From the NCBI RefSeq assembly GCF_018847375.1, contig NZ_CP072036.1, forward strand, positions 2,914,001 through 2,978,000: 64,000 nt of DNA, in the 5' to 3' direction. The notes under the pieces are model-generated. The model was not told where the DNA came from. It was given only the letters and a program-made list of their open reading frames with translations, and ran no database searches. Below are positions 1-9,067 of this stretch, one piece after another (position 1 is the first letter of the stretch; each line of letters starts with the position of its first letter). Source of the DNA: Akkermansia massiliensis. Its GTDB lineage: Bacteria; Verrucomicrobiota; Verrucomicrobiia; Verrucomicrobiales; Akkermansiaceae. The position numbers and the translations under genes are program-made.

Positions 1-630
1 GCCCAGCGTCATGTAAAACTTGGCGCAGGAAATGCCCGCGGCCCCAGCCCCTACGACGACCACCTTCATGTCTTCCAGCTTGCGTCCCGTCAGTTCTGCG
101 GCGTTCAGCAGGGCGGCGCCGGAGATGACGGCCGTTCCGTGCTGGTCGTCATGGAACACGGGGATGTTCATTTCCTCGCGGAGGCGTTCCTCCACCATGA
201 AGCATTCCGGGGCCTTGATGTCTTCCAGGTTGATGGCTCCGAAGGTGGGCTCCATGGTCTTGATAACCTCGATCAGTTTTTCCGGCTCCTTGACGTTCAA
301 TTCAATGTCAAAAACGTCAATGTCCGCGAACACCTTGAACAGAACACCCTTGCCTTCCATCACCGGCTTGGCCGCATCCGGACCGATGTTGCCCAGGCCC
401 AGAACGGCGGTGCCGTTGGTCACCACGCCCACCAGGTTGGAGCGTCCTGTGTACAGGGCGCTCTGGGAAGGATCCTCCTTGATGCGGAGGCAGGGTTCGG
501 CTACGCCCGGGGAATAGGCAAGCGTCAAATCCCGTTGCGAAAAGCAGGGCTTGCAGGGCAGCGTTTCCACCTTGCCGGGGCGGGGCTGGGAATGGTACTG
601 CAAGGCATCTAATCTAATGTCGGAACTCAT
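1..630 (-). CDS. Malic enzyme, N-terminal part (runs off the window)
   Basis: Oxidative decarboxylation of malate to pyruvate with reduction of NAD(P). The first 210 residues are visible and the 3' end lies outside the window. Family motifs seen are [11 protein letters not shown] near residue 35, [13 protein letters not shown] near 70, FHDDQHGTA near 160 and the start of the dinucleotide-binding loop VVVGAGAAG near 192. These match the short bacterial malic enzyme family (MaeB type without or with a phosphotransacetylase tail; the length cannot be judged here). The start is the ATG at 630. It is divergent from the giant gene at 805. Cofactor preference cannot be read from this fragment. Confidence 0.93.
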   Translation of the reverse strand, partial: MSSDIRLDALQYHSQPRPGKVETLPCKPCFSQRDLTLAYSPGVAEPCLRIKEDPSQSALYTGRSNLVGVVTNGTAVLGLGNIGPDAAKPVMEGKGVLFKVFADIDVFDIELNVKEPEKLIEVIKTMEPTFGAINLEDIKAPECFMVEERLREEMNIPVFHDDQHGTAVISGAALLNAAELTGRKLEDMKVVVVGAGAAGISCAKFYMTLG

Positions 631-804
631 GATCGTAATGAAAAAACGGAAAATCGAGCCTTGCTTGCACCACATAATAGCCATGTATTCAAGTAAATAA
701 TCAATTAATCGCGTCACACGCCGCAGCCGGAAAGCGCCCTTTTACATTGAAAGAGCTCTCCGGATGTGGTAATAAGTAGCCGGATTATCAATTGCCTCCT
801 GACC

Positions 805-3800
805 ATGGAAACCACTCCCCCACTGCCTTCCGGATTTAATATCAACGGCTACCTTATCCAGTCACTGAAGCAGACGGATGCCCTCTGCCATGTCTATTAC
901 GCGTCGGACGCCAACCACGTGCAATACCTGGTCCGTGAATTCTGTCCGCAGGGCCTTGCCGTGCGCGATCCGGAAAGCGGAAAACTGCGTTATCCGGAAA
1001 CTACGGACATCGAACAGGAAGTCCTTCCGCTGAAAAACGATTTTGAAGCCCAGTTCCGCATCGGCTCTCTGGGGGAAATCCCCGCCCTGGGCACCCTGTA
1101 CCTGGTTTATGCCCTGCCCGGCGTTCATCCCGCCGCGGAGCAGTCCCCGCTTCCGGCTACTCCCGTGGAGCCCCTCCAGCGCGACCAGAGAACCCTGGCC
1201 ACTCCCGCAGCAGGAGCGCCCCCCGTCCATGCGGTACCCCTTTCCCAGCCCCGGAAAAAGAAAAGCTCCGCCGGCATCTGGATCCTTATCCTGATTCTGC
1301 TGGGAGGCGCCTGCGCCGCTTATTACTACACGCAGAAGCCTGCGGAGGACCCCGCCACCCCGCAGGAACCGTCCAGTACGCAGCCCAAAAAAGAGAAGAA
1401 GGAAGCACCCAAACCGGAAAAGAAAGCCGCCCTGCCTGCTGCGGAAGTGGAAGACCCCTTTGAACAGGAAAGCGCCGCCGCGGAGGCCCCCCCGGCTGGA
1501 GCAGCGGAACAGCCGGAAGAAACGCCGTCCGCCAGTGCCCCTGAGGAACAGGACGAAGACGGCTCCGCCACTCCCGCGGAAGAACCTGCTCCCGAACCTG
1601 AACAGCCTGCCGGAGAGGCGGACGCTCCGGCAGACGACGCCACGTCTGCGGAACAGCCGGAACCGGAAACTCCCACCAAACAGAAGGATGCTCCGGCCCT
1701 GGCGGCACAAGCTGCCGTCAAACCCGCCTCCCCCGGCCGTCCGCGCGGAAAAGCCGCCAGGCAGACCACCAACATGGGAGACGTCAACGCCTACGTGAAA
1801 AAATTCGCCAAGGCCATGACGCTGAACCAGTGGAGGAAGCAGTACGCCAACCTGTACACGAGCTGGTTCGGCAACTCCGAGGAAGTGGCCAAGGGCTGGA
1901 TCACCACCTTCGGCCCTCTGGGCTTCCGCGCCCGCGGCCTGGACGCCTCCTGGCCGGACACGAACTTCCGGGGCTTTTTCCCAAAAACCCTGCTGGACCC
2001 CAATGGGGAACCCGTGGCGAACCTCTACATGGTCACCCAGGTGATTGAAGGCTCCCCTGCTGAAAAATACGTGAAGGAGGGCGACCTGATCCTGGGCATT
2101 GACGGCCAGCCCTTCAAGACGGCCCAAAGCCTGGATGTGCTTTACGGCCCCTACCAGCACCAGGACAGGCGCGGCCTGGACATGCACGCGGGCCTGCTGG
2201 TGGACAAGGCGGAAGGCGCCGGAAAAATCACCCTGAACCTCATTCCTGCGGAAAATGTGGAGAAAATCCAGGGCATCCAGCCGCTCTGGAAGGAAGTCTT
2301 CCGGGAGGAACGGGCCAAAAAGCCCGTCTCCCTCTCCATTCCGGTGAAGGGAGGCCAGCAGGTGCGCCTTCATGTGGATGACGGCGGCAACGGCATCGGC
2401 AGCGACGGCTTCGAATGGTCGGACCTGAGGCTGGAAGGCCCCGGTGGCCCCGTTCCGCTGACCAAGCTCAAGCCCCTGCAATACAGCGTGGGCTACGGCG
2501 CGGCCAAATATGACCCCGAGCGCAAGGTGTGGCTGGCTCACGCCGTCTCCTCCCTGGTCTTTGACATTCCCAAGGGAGACTGGAAGCTGAAAGGCACCGG
2601 AACGCCCGGAGGGGCGGCCTCCGTGGGCGTGGCTGTCCATGTGGGCGGTTCCGCCACCCTGCCGGACTCCGTGAAGAAATACGTGAAAAACGTCACGTTC
2701 AAGATTCCCCAGCTGGGAAGCTATGCCCTCGGCTTCCCGAAAAACTGCGCCAAGAGCAAGGCCGTGGTCCACATGATGAGCGAATGGCTGGCGGCCCAGC
2801 AGCGCGAGGACGGCTCCTGGGAACGCCCGGGCGGCTACTGCGGCAACCACTACGACACGGGCTGGGCCGGGCTGGCCCTGATGGCCACGGGCAACCCGAA
2901 ATATGATCCCGTCATTAAAAAGGCGGCTCAGTACATCGCCTTCTCCGGCTCCCAGTGCTGGTGGGCCGTCCCCCAGGCCTCCGCGGGCATCTTCCTGTGC
3001 GAATACTGGCTGCGCTACCGGGACAACTCCGTTCTGCCGGCCATCCGCAACGGCGTGCAGCGCATGAAAAACGAGGTTCTTTACGGGGACTTCGTCACCG
3101 GCCACGGCATCCACCCCGGCTATGCGGGCACGGGCGTCAGCATCGGCGGCTCCCACATGTGCCTGTTCCTGGCGCTGGCCAGCAAGACCCCGGCGCGCAC
3201 GGAAGACGACGTGCTGGACAAGATGATGGACCACGCCCAGTCCATCTGCCCCACCGGCATGGGCCCGTACGGCCGCATGACGGAGGCCTTCACCTTTGAA
3301 CCCAACCGCGAATGCGGGGGCACCTACTCCGGCCGCCACGGCCCGTACTACATCGCCTCCCTCATCTGCGGGGGACCGGAACTCTACACTAAAAACAGCC
3401 GCATCATGTACGGGGAAGGCCCCATCGGCGGCTGCGACCAGGGCCACTCCTCCGAGACGCTCTCCATCATGTGGGCCCTTCCCGCCTACTGGCGGACGAA
3501 CCCGGAAGTCTACTACAAGAACATGGAGGCGTTCCGCTGGAAGCTGACGCTCCTGCGCCCGTTTGACGGAGGCATGATGCAAAACCCCAACCGCCTGGAA
3601 CTGATGACGGCAGACCCGGTCATCGGCACCTACATCCGCACCAGCGTCTGGATCACGGCGCTGTGCGCGGAACGCCAGAACCTGGCGATCACGGGCAAGC
3701 CGGAATTCCAGGCCAAATCCTTCCGGAAGGTTCCCCCCATCATTGACACGGAATCCCGCTTCCTGAACACCTATGTGCGCAACTGGTCCATGGTCAGCGC

Positions 3801-5187
3801 CGCGCTGGGCGCCAAGGCTCCCGGCTCCCTGAAATCCGCCATCCGGGAACTGAAAAACATCCCCGTGGAACAGGGCTGCCGCTTCAAGCTCATGAGCGTC
3901 GTCAATGCCCGGGCCCTTCCCGTCGCCAAGGCCATCATGGCCATTCCCGGCCTGGACCAGCTCACCAAGGCCACCTGTGCGGAAATGATCCTGGGCATGG
4001 ACGTGCGCATCTTCTTTGAACCCAAGCGGAAGGACGACAAGCCCCAGCCCGGGGAATACTCCCTGAACGTGGACGTCCAGCAGCCGCTGGGGGGCCGCGC
4101 CCTCGGGCTCCAGCGTGACAAGGAACTGGAAGGAAAGGCCAATTCCGCCTACAAGTACGACTTTGCCGGCACCGTCCAATTCAGTGACGCCACCACCTTC
4201 TCCCCCATGGAAACCATTTCCTGGACCCCCGACTCCAAATTCGGCGGCCAGTGGAACGTGTACTCCTACAAGAAGGAGCTCAGCGGCCCCACCCAGCCGG
4301 GCGTGCAGAAAATGAGCGCCAAAATCAAATGGCGCGTGAACGACCTGGACGTGGAATATGACCGCCCCATCGCCGTAGGCGGCTTTGAAGTGGGCTGCGG
4401 GGAAAAAGCCCACCCGGTCACCAACTGCAACCACCTGTGGGTGCCGGGCATCCTGATCCGCGACCACGGCAACTGGGGCTGCTCCTTCCACCTGCCGGAC
4501 GGCACCTACATCTCCGCCGCCTCCCAGGGCAACCAGATAGAGGTGTACGATGAAACCGACAAGAAGAAGGAGAAAACCTGGGTCTCCCCGAACGACTCCT
4601 GCCTGACGCAAGGCTCCCGCTGCCTGTTCCGCGTTTCCACGGACTGGCACGGCCTGGAATGCCGCGTGCGAGAACTGAAGCTGCTGGGCAGCGCCACGGA
4701 GGAAGTCACGGACTACAAGCTGAAAGCCTCCACCGGAGGCCATGTGGACACCGCCAAGCTGCTGGACCGGGACGCCACCACCATCGAGGAACTGGACGCC
4801 TCCCCCACGGAAGACGATCCCCTGGTGCTGGAACTCTCCCTGAAAAACGCCGCCTCCCTGCGCGCCGTGGACATCAAGATTGAAAAGGGGTACAACCGCC
4901 TCGTCATTGAAGCCAACAAGGGCGGCAAGTGGATTCCCATCCACTGGGGTTCCCTGGGAGCCGCTACCGCCGGCGTCAGCGACGCGCAGAAAGCCATGTA
5001 CGCCAATGAGCCGGAGGTGCTGCGCATGCTCCAGCTCCCCGGCAACGGCTTTATCAAGTGCATGAGGACGTTTGAGCCTATCACCACCAACAGGCTGCGC
5101 GTCAAGCTCTTCCAGAAGGGGGGCAAAGTCCGCCTGGCGGAACTGCACGTGTACAAGGCGGATTCCGCCAGAAACGTTGCGCGTTAA
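805..5187 (+). CDS. Giant membrane protein: kinase-like N-lobe, TM, PDZ, toroid domain, C-terminal discoidin-like domain
   Basis: 1460 residues, function unknown. Residues about 8-110 resemble the N-lobe of bacterial Ser/Thr kinases of the IKEYFP..LAVRD type (here VREFCPQGLAVRD), but the catalytic lysine position is Arg and no C-lobe follows. One TM helix lies near 156-176, then a long Pro/Glu/Ala/Lys-rich linker to about 325. A PDZ-like segment (VIEGSPAEKYVKEGDLILGI) lies near 412-431. From about 650 to 960 there are repeats typical of alpha/alpha toroid folds (WLAAQQREDGSW, TGWAGLALMATG). The last 160 residues look like an F5/8 or NPCBM-type beta sandwich. The large C-terminal part should be periplasmic. 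I chose the ATG at 805; an in-frame extension to 766 lacks support. The protein at 9068 shares the same N-terminal architecture. Confidence 0.85.
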   Translation: METTPPLPSGFNINGYLIQSLKQTDALCHVYYASDANHVQYLVREFCPQGLAVRDPESGKLRYPETTDIEQEVLPLKNDFEAQFRIGSLGEIPALGTLYLVYALPGVHPAAEQSPLPATPVEPLQRDQRTLATPAAGAPPVHAVPLSQPRKKKSSAGIWILILILLGGACAAYYYTQKPAEDPATPQEPSSTQPKKEKKEAPKPEKKAALPAAEVEDPFEQESAAAEAPPAGAAEQPEETPSASAPEEQDEDGSATPAEEPAPEPEQPAGEADAPADDATSAEQPEPETPTKQKDAPALAAQAAVKPASPGRPRGKAARQTTNMGDVNAYVKKFAKAMTLNQWRKQYANLYTSWFGNSEEVAKGWITTFGPLGFRARGLDASWPDTNFRGFFPKTLLDPNGEPVANLYMVTQVIEGSPAEKYVKEGDLILGIDGQPFKTAQSLDVLYGPYQHQDRRGLDMHAGLLVDKAEGAGKITLNLIPAENVEKIQGIQPLWKEVFREERAKKPVSLSIPVKGGQQVRLHVDDGGNGIGSDGFEWSDLRLEGPGGPVPLTKLKPLQYSVGYGAAKYDPERKVWLAHAVSSLVFDIPKGDWKLKGTGTPGGAASVGVAVHVGGSATLPDSVKKYVKNVTFKIPQLGSYALGFPKNCAKSKAVVHMMSEWLAAQQREDGSWERPGGYCGNHYDTGWAGLALMATGNPKYDPVIKKAAQYIAFSGSQCWWAVPQASAGIFLCEYWLRYRDNSVLPAIRNGVQRMKNEVLYGDFVTGHGIHPGYAGTGVSIGGSHMCLFLALASKTPARTEDDVLDKMMDHAQSICPTGMGPYGRMTEAFTFEPNRECGGTYSGRHGPYYIASLICGGPELYTKNSRIMYGEGPIGGCDQGHSSETLSIMWALPAYWRTNPEVYYKNMEAFRWKLTLLRPFDGGMMQNPNRLELMTADPVIGTYIRTSVWITALCAERQNLAITGKPEFQAKSFRKVPPIIDTESRFLNTYVRNWSMVSAALGAKAPGSLKSAIRELKNIPVEQGCRFKLMSVVNARALPVAKAIMAIPGLDQLTKATCAEMILGMDVRIFFEPKRKDDKPQPGEYSLNVDVQQPLGGRALGLQRDKELEGKANSAYKYDFAGTVQFSDATTFSPMETISWTPDSKFGGQWNVYSYKKELSGPTQPGVQKMSAKIKWRVNDLDVEYDRPIAVGGFEVGCGEKAHPVTNCNHLWVPGILIRDHGNWGCSFHLPDGTYISAASQGNQIEVYDETDKKKEKTWVSPNDSCLTQGSRCLFRVSTDWHGLECRVRELKLLGSATEEVTDYKLKASTGGHVDTAKLLDRDATTIEELDASPTEDDPLVLELSLKNAASLRAVDIKIEKGYNRLVIEANKGGKWIPIHWGSLGAATAGVSDAQKAMYANEPEVLRMLQLPGNGFIKCMRTFEPITTNRLRVKLFQKGGKVRLAELHVYKADSARNVAR

Positions 5188-5247
5188 CATTGGGCAGCCT
5201 TCCACAACCAACTTGCAATGACAAACCAATCCTTGCCATAAAGAAAT

Positions 5248-5284
5248 CTTCACAGGGGCATCCATTCCTTATGCCCCTGTGAAG
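5248..5284. terminator. Perfect 14-bp hairpin after the giant gene
   Basis: Arms 5248-5261 and 5271-5284 are perfect reverse complements around a 9-nt loop. No clear T-tract follows on either strand, so it could be a transcript-end stabiliser and not a textbook intrinsic terminator. Confidence 0.5.
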
Positions 5285-5395
5285 AAAAGGGGCTCTACCT
5301 CTCCAGCGAGGAAAAGCCCCCTTACACGATATTCGGGCTGCAGGCCCGGTTCTTGGCCATTGACGCCTCTTCCTCCTGTCCCACCCCTCCCTGTT

Positions 5396-6361
5396 ATGTC
5401 CATCAGAACAACGCTTCTTCTTCTTTTCCCCATCGCTTCCCTTGCCGGGCCGCCTGCCCTGGCGGCAACCCCGTGGGTCTCCGGCAAAGACTGGGAACTT
5501 GTTTTTGAAGACGACTTTGACGGCCCCTCCCTGAATGCCCGCAACTGGAGCCGTATCGATTACGTAAACCATAACGCCCCGGATTGGCGCAAATACCAAT
5601 CCCAGGACGAAAGCCTTGTGGAATTCCGGGAACAGGACGGCAATTCCGCCATGACCCTGTGGGGAAAATACGGAGACTACACCACCCAGACCAATCAGAC
5701 CGCCCCAGCCCAGACCTATGCCTGCGGAGGAGTGTACTCTCTGAAAACCTTCCAATTCCAATACGGCTACGTAGAAGTTCGCGCCAGATTCGATTGCGTG
5801 CAGGGCGTCTGGCCTGCTATCTGGATGATGCCCAAATCCGACAGCATCGGATGGCCGGCAGGAGGGGAAATTGACATCATGGAACATTTGAATTACGAAG
5901 GACGTGTCTACCAGACGATCCACTGGTCTGAAAACGGCGTTCCAAACCAAGACAAATCCCAGGGGGTCACCCCCGGCTGGAGCGACGGCGCTGAAAAAAC
6001 AAACTGGCACACCTACGGAATGGAATGGACGGAAGAAGGCATCACCTTTTATGTGGACGGAAAGGAAACCGGCTCCTTTAAAAAGCCCAATAATGCAAAC
6101 TGGCCTTTTGACAAAGACGGAAACGAATTTTACCTGATCATCGACCAGCAGATCGGAGGCAACTGGGTAGAAAATGCAGGGGTCAATAAAGGAATTGACC
6201 AGAATACGCTGGCCAACTCCGGAGCCGCGTTCGACATCGATTACGTTAAAGTCTATTCATCAAGCAAATACAACCACCTCGTGCCGGAACCGGCTACAGC
6301 CGCGCTGAGCCTGGTTGGAACGGCCATCCTGTTGACTCGCCGCAAAAGGAGCAGACTTTAA
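5396..6361 (+). CDS. Secreted family GH16 endo-glucanase-like hydrolase with PEP-CTERM anchor
   Basis: 321 residues. It has an N-terminal signal peptide (cleavage after PALA near 23), then a single GH16 beta-sandwich domain. The catalytic signature GEIDIMEH puts the nucleophile at E158, the helper at D160 and the acid/base at E163. WPAIWMMP just before it is also typical of the family. GH16 enzymes cut beta-1,3 or beta-1,4 bonds in laminarin, mixed glucans, agar-type polymers or host poly-LacNAc; the substrate is not readable here. The C-terminus has VPEP near 296, a hydrophobic stretch and a basic RRKRSR tail, a PEP-CTERM sorting signal for exosortase-dependent anchoring. The ATG at 5396 begins the signal peptide; an upstream in-frame ATG at 5279 overlaps the hairpin and is rejected. 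Confidence 0.92.
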   Translation: MSIRTTLLLLFPIASLAGPPALAATPWVSGKDWELVFEDDFDGPSLNARNWSRIDYVNHNAPDWRKYQSQDESLVEFREQDGNSAMTLWGKYGDYTTQTNQTAPAQTYACGGVYSLKTFQFQYGYVEVRARFDCVQGVWPAIWMMPKSDSIGWPAGGEIDIMEHLNYEGRVYQTIHWSENGVPNQDKSQGVTPGWSDGAEKTNWHTYGMEWTEEGITFYVDGKETGSFKKPNNANWPFDKDGNEFYLIIDQQIGGNWVENAGVNKGIDQNTLANSGAAFDIDYVKVYSSSKYNHLVPEPATAALSLVGTAILLTRRKRSRL

Positions 6362-6449
6362 ACACTCCCTTCCTCCCCTGTCACGGGGATAAAGCTCCCG
6401 GCTTCATTCCCGGCGCACTTTCGGCATAAGGCCGTCATCGGCATTCGCG

Positions 6450-7514
6450 TCAATACTTCTGAACCGGAGAGGAAGGCGACTCTTCATCCGCCTCCCCTTC
6501 CGCCAGGCGGCACAAGGCCTCCGCGCGGCGCAGGCAGGAATCCCACAGTCCTGCCTTTTCCGGGAACGGGAAGCACAGGGAATCGCTCAGCTTCTCCACC
6601 CGCTTGAAGGAATCATCCCGGTCATAGGCGTCCAGGCCTTCCAGGCGGGAAGCCACGCCGTCCAGCCAGGAGAGGGGGTCATGGCAAATCAGGGGAAGAT
6701 CGCACCCGGCCTTCAGGGAAAGCAGGGCGGCTTCATCCGGAGCATGCCGCGCCGCAATCGCCCCCATGCACAAATCATCCGTAAACACCACTCCCCGGAA
6801 GCCGAGCCTGTCCCGCAGAAGCCCCCTGATCACCCGTTCGGACAGGGTGGCGGGATAATCGGGATCAATCTGCGGCAGCATGATATGGGCGGACATGATG
6901 GAAGGAAGCTCCGGACACAGGGCCAGAAAGGGCAGCAGGTCCGTCTTGAACAACTCACGTTCATCCAGGTCAACCACGGGAAGGCTGAAATGGGGGTCCG
7001 CCTGGGCGCGCCCCATGCCGGGAAAATGCTTGCCGCAGCTTTGCACGCCGCCTCGGCGCAAGTTGGAGGAATAAACGCCTCCGCGCGAAATCACGTCCTG
7101 GGGATTGTCTCCCCAGCAGCGGCCGGGCAGCGCATTGGCCGCGGACGGGTCATGGCAAATATCCAGTACCGGGGCAAAATTCAGGTTCACCCCCAGGTAC
7201 CGGAGCGCCATCGCCGTCACCGCGCCCAGTTCCACAATGCCGTTAAAACCGCCGCTCCGCGCCAGAGAAGCGGGAGAAGGCAAATTCAGGCCCAGGGAAG
7301 CGGTGCGCACCACCCTGCCCCCCTCCTGGTCCACGGCAATGACGGGATGGTGGCGGCAGAGCTTCCGCAACGTTTCCGTCAGGCTGCGCACCTGCTCCAC
7401 GGAATCCACATTCCGGGAAAACAGGATGAAGCCGGCCGGCTGCAAACGCAGGATGGCCGCCTCCTCTTCCGCGCCCACTTCATGGCCGCTTATGCCGATC
7501 AGGGCGGGGAGCAT
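6450..7514 (-). CDS. nagZ: Beta-N-acetylhexosaminidase NagZ (family GH3)
   Basis: 354 residues, cytoplasmic. It removes N-acetylglucosamine from anhydro-muropeptides during wall recycling. Seen: VIAVDQEGGRV near 80, the NagZ hallmark KHFPG followed by a conserved DPH that holds the catalytic His, and FTDDL with the nucleophile Asp near 265. The start is the ATG at 7514; an upstream in-frame start at 7589 would overlap pyrE. It lies 13 bp behind pyrE on the same strand, so they are probably co-transcribed. The His-containing loop reads HFPGMGRAQADPH, with Met where HGxxxxDxH is usual, a minor deviation. Confidence 0.93.
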   Translation of the reverse strand: MLPALIGISGHEVGAEEEAAILRLQPAGFILFSRNVDSVEQVRSLTETLRKLCRHHPVIAVDQEGGRVVRTASLGLNLPSPASLARSGGFNGIVELGAVTAMALRYLGVNLNFAPVLDICHDPSAANALPGRCWGDNPQDVISRGGVYSSNLRRGGVQSCGKHFPGMGRAQADPHFSLPVVDLDERELFKTDLLPFLALCPELPSIMSAHIMLPQIDPDYPATLSERVIRGLLRDRLGFRGVVFTDDLCMGAIAARHAPDEAALLSLKAGCDLPLICHDPLSWLDGVASRLEGLDAYDRDDSFKRVEKLSDSLCFPFPEKAGLWDSCLRRAEALCRLAEGEADEESPSSPVQKY

Positions 7515-7527
7515 GAACGGAAAAAAA

Positions 7528-8097
7528 TTATTTGCCCAGCAGGGACGTCCTGGTGTACAGGGGATAAACGGGAATGCCGCGTTCCTCAATCGCCTGGCGG
7601 CCGCCTTCCTCGCGGTCCAGCAGCACCAGGGCGGCGGCTACCTTGCCCCCTTCCGCCTCAATGGCGTCAATCGCCTTCAGGGTGGAGCCGCCCGTCGTAA
7701 TGACGTCATCCACCACCACCACGGTATCCCCGGCCTGGAAATTGCCCTCAATGCGGCGTCCCCGGCCATGGTCCTTCGGCTCCTTGCGCACGGTAAACAC
7801 CTGGAGCTTCTTTTCAGCCCCTTCCAGAGCGCTGGTCATGCCGACGGCCAGGGAAATGGGGTCTGCGCCCATGGTCATTCCGCCAATGGCCGCCACCTCC
7901 GGGAAACGGGGCAGAATCTCCTCCTGCACCAGCTTCCAGCCCAGCGCGCCCACCAGCGTGGCCCCCACGGGGTCCAGGGCGGTCATGCGGCAGTCCACAT
8001 ACAGGTCTGACACCTTGCCGGAAGCCAGCGTAAAGGTTCCCGTGCGCACGGATTTTTCCAGAAGAATGCTTTTCAGAAGGTCGTATTGTTCACTCAT
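7528..8097 (-). CDS. pyrE: Orotate phosphoribosyltransferase
   Basis: 189 residues. It makes orotidine 5'-phosphate from orotate and PRPP in pyrimidine synthesis. The PRPP-binding motif VVVVDDVITTGGST is near residue 121, and the conserved RKEPKDHGRGRRIEG flexible-loop segment precedes it. The start at 8097 gives the normal length; an open frame continues upstream to 8217 but is unlike the family. It is followed by nagZ after 13 bp and is divergent from the L,D-transpeptidase gene at 8230. Confidence 0.95.
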   Translation of the reverse strand: MSEQYDLLKSILLEKSVRTGTFTLASGKVSDLYVDCRMTALDPVGATLVGALGWKLVQEEILPRFPEVAAIGGMTMGADPISLAVGMTSALEGAEKKLQVFTVRKEPKDHGRGRRIEGNFQAGDTVVVVDDVITTGGSTLKAIDAIEAEGGKVAAALVLLDREEGGRQAIEERGIPVYPLYTRTSLLGK

Positions 8098-8229
8098 GGA
8101 GATATGGATGGATGAGGTGGTTGCGCCGTGTATAACAGATACCCCCGGAATAAGCAACGGATAACAGCATGCAAATCTTGACAAAAGGGCGGACAGGCTC
8201 CATAACCTGCCTGTCATTCTCCCGTTCCC

Positions 8230-8877
8230 ATGAAACCCGGCATACTGGCATTAGCTTCTATCAGTTCCATTCTCGTTTCCTGCAATCCATATGGAAGGCC
8301 CCCCCTGTTTGATAAAATCGCCGGGAAAATCCAGGGCGCGTCCAGCCAGGACAGCTACCTGTCCGGCGTGGGCGCCACCTCCGGCGTGAACACGGACCTG
8401 CCGCCGGAAGCCCGCCTGGGCCAGGGATACTGGGACCTGCCTTCGGGCATTCAGGGGGAAAAGCACATCATTATTGACCTCAAGCAGCAGAAAGTCTTCT
8501 ACTACGTAGGGGCCACGCTGGTGGGCGTCTCTCCCATGTCCTCCGGCAAGGAAGGCTTCGGCACGCCCAGGGGAACCTACAAGATTATCCAGAAGGACGC
8601 CAACTACAAATCCGGCACGTACGGCGTTCTGCGCAGCAAATCCACCGGTGCCGTCGTCAACGGGGACTATAACGCCAGGGCCGGCGGCGCGCCCGCAGGA
8701 ACCTACTTCGACCCCGCCCCCATGCCCTACTGGATGCGGATTACGGGCGGCTACGGCATGCACGTGGGCTTTGTCACCGGATACCCGGTCAGCCACGGTT
8801 GCGTGCGTCTCCCGGCAGACATGGCCAAGACGTTCTTTGAACACACACCTCTCGGAACCAAGGTCACCATCCGCTAG
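8230..8877 (+). CDS. L,D-transpeptidase (YkuD) lipoprotein
   Basis: 215 residues with a lipobox ILVSC ending near 18, so it is lipid-anchored on the periplasmic side. The YkuD domain spans about 75-215. HIIIDLKQQKVFYY starts it, and the active site appears as GMHVGFVTG followed by SHGCVRLP, giving the catalytic Cys and both His. Members form 3-3 peptidoglycan crosslinks or attach proteins to the wall. Its presence next to genes for wall recycling fits. An enzyme of this type could matter because the class A PBP at 23957 seems unable to make 4-3 crosslinks. Confidence 0.92.
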   Translation: MKPGILALASISSILVSCNPYGRPPLFDKIAGKIQGASSQDSYLSGVGATSGVNTDLPPEARLGQGYWDLPSGIQGEKHIIIDLKQQKVFYYVGATLVGVSPMSSGKEGFGTPRGTYKIIQKDANYKSGTYGVLRSKSTGAVVNGDYNARAGGAPAGTYFDPAPMPYWMRITGGYGMHVGFVTGYPVSHGCVRLPADMAKTFFEHTPLGTKVTIR

Positions 8878-9067
8878 CCCTTCCCGGCGGCTCCCTGCTC
8901 GCAGGGAGAAAAAGGCCCTCTTCCGGCTTCCTTGAAACGAGGTTTTCCCCTTCTTCCAGACGGGTGCCCGCGCTATGCGGACGCCATGGCACAGCTTCCA
9001 CACTCCGGAATTGACAAAAGGCTCCGGACCTCCTTAAATAAATGAGTCTTTGATCTTTTGATTCGTC

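Noticed and set aside
862..5265. Open frame of nearly 1,470 codons on the strand opposite the giant gene
   Set aside because: It mirrors a GC-rich coding sequence with third-position bias, lacks any motif and is rich in His, Val, Gly and Gln as is typical of antisense shadows. Similar long shadows occur opposite the gene at 9068, GH20, the PBP and the fumarase.
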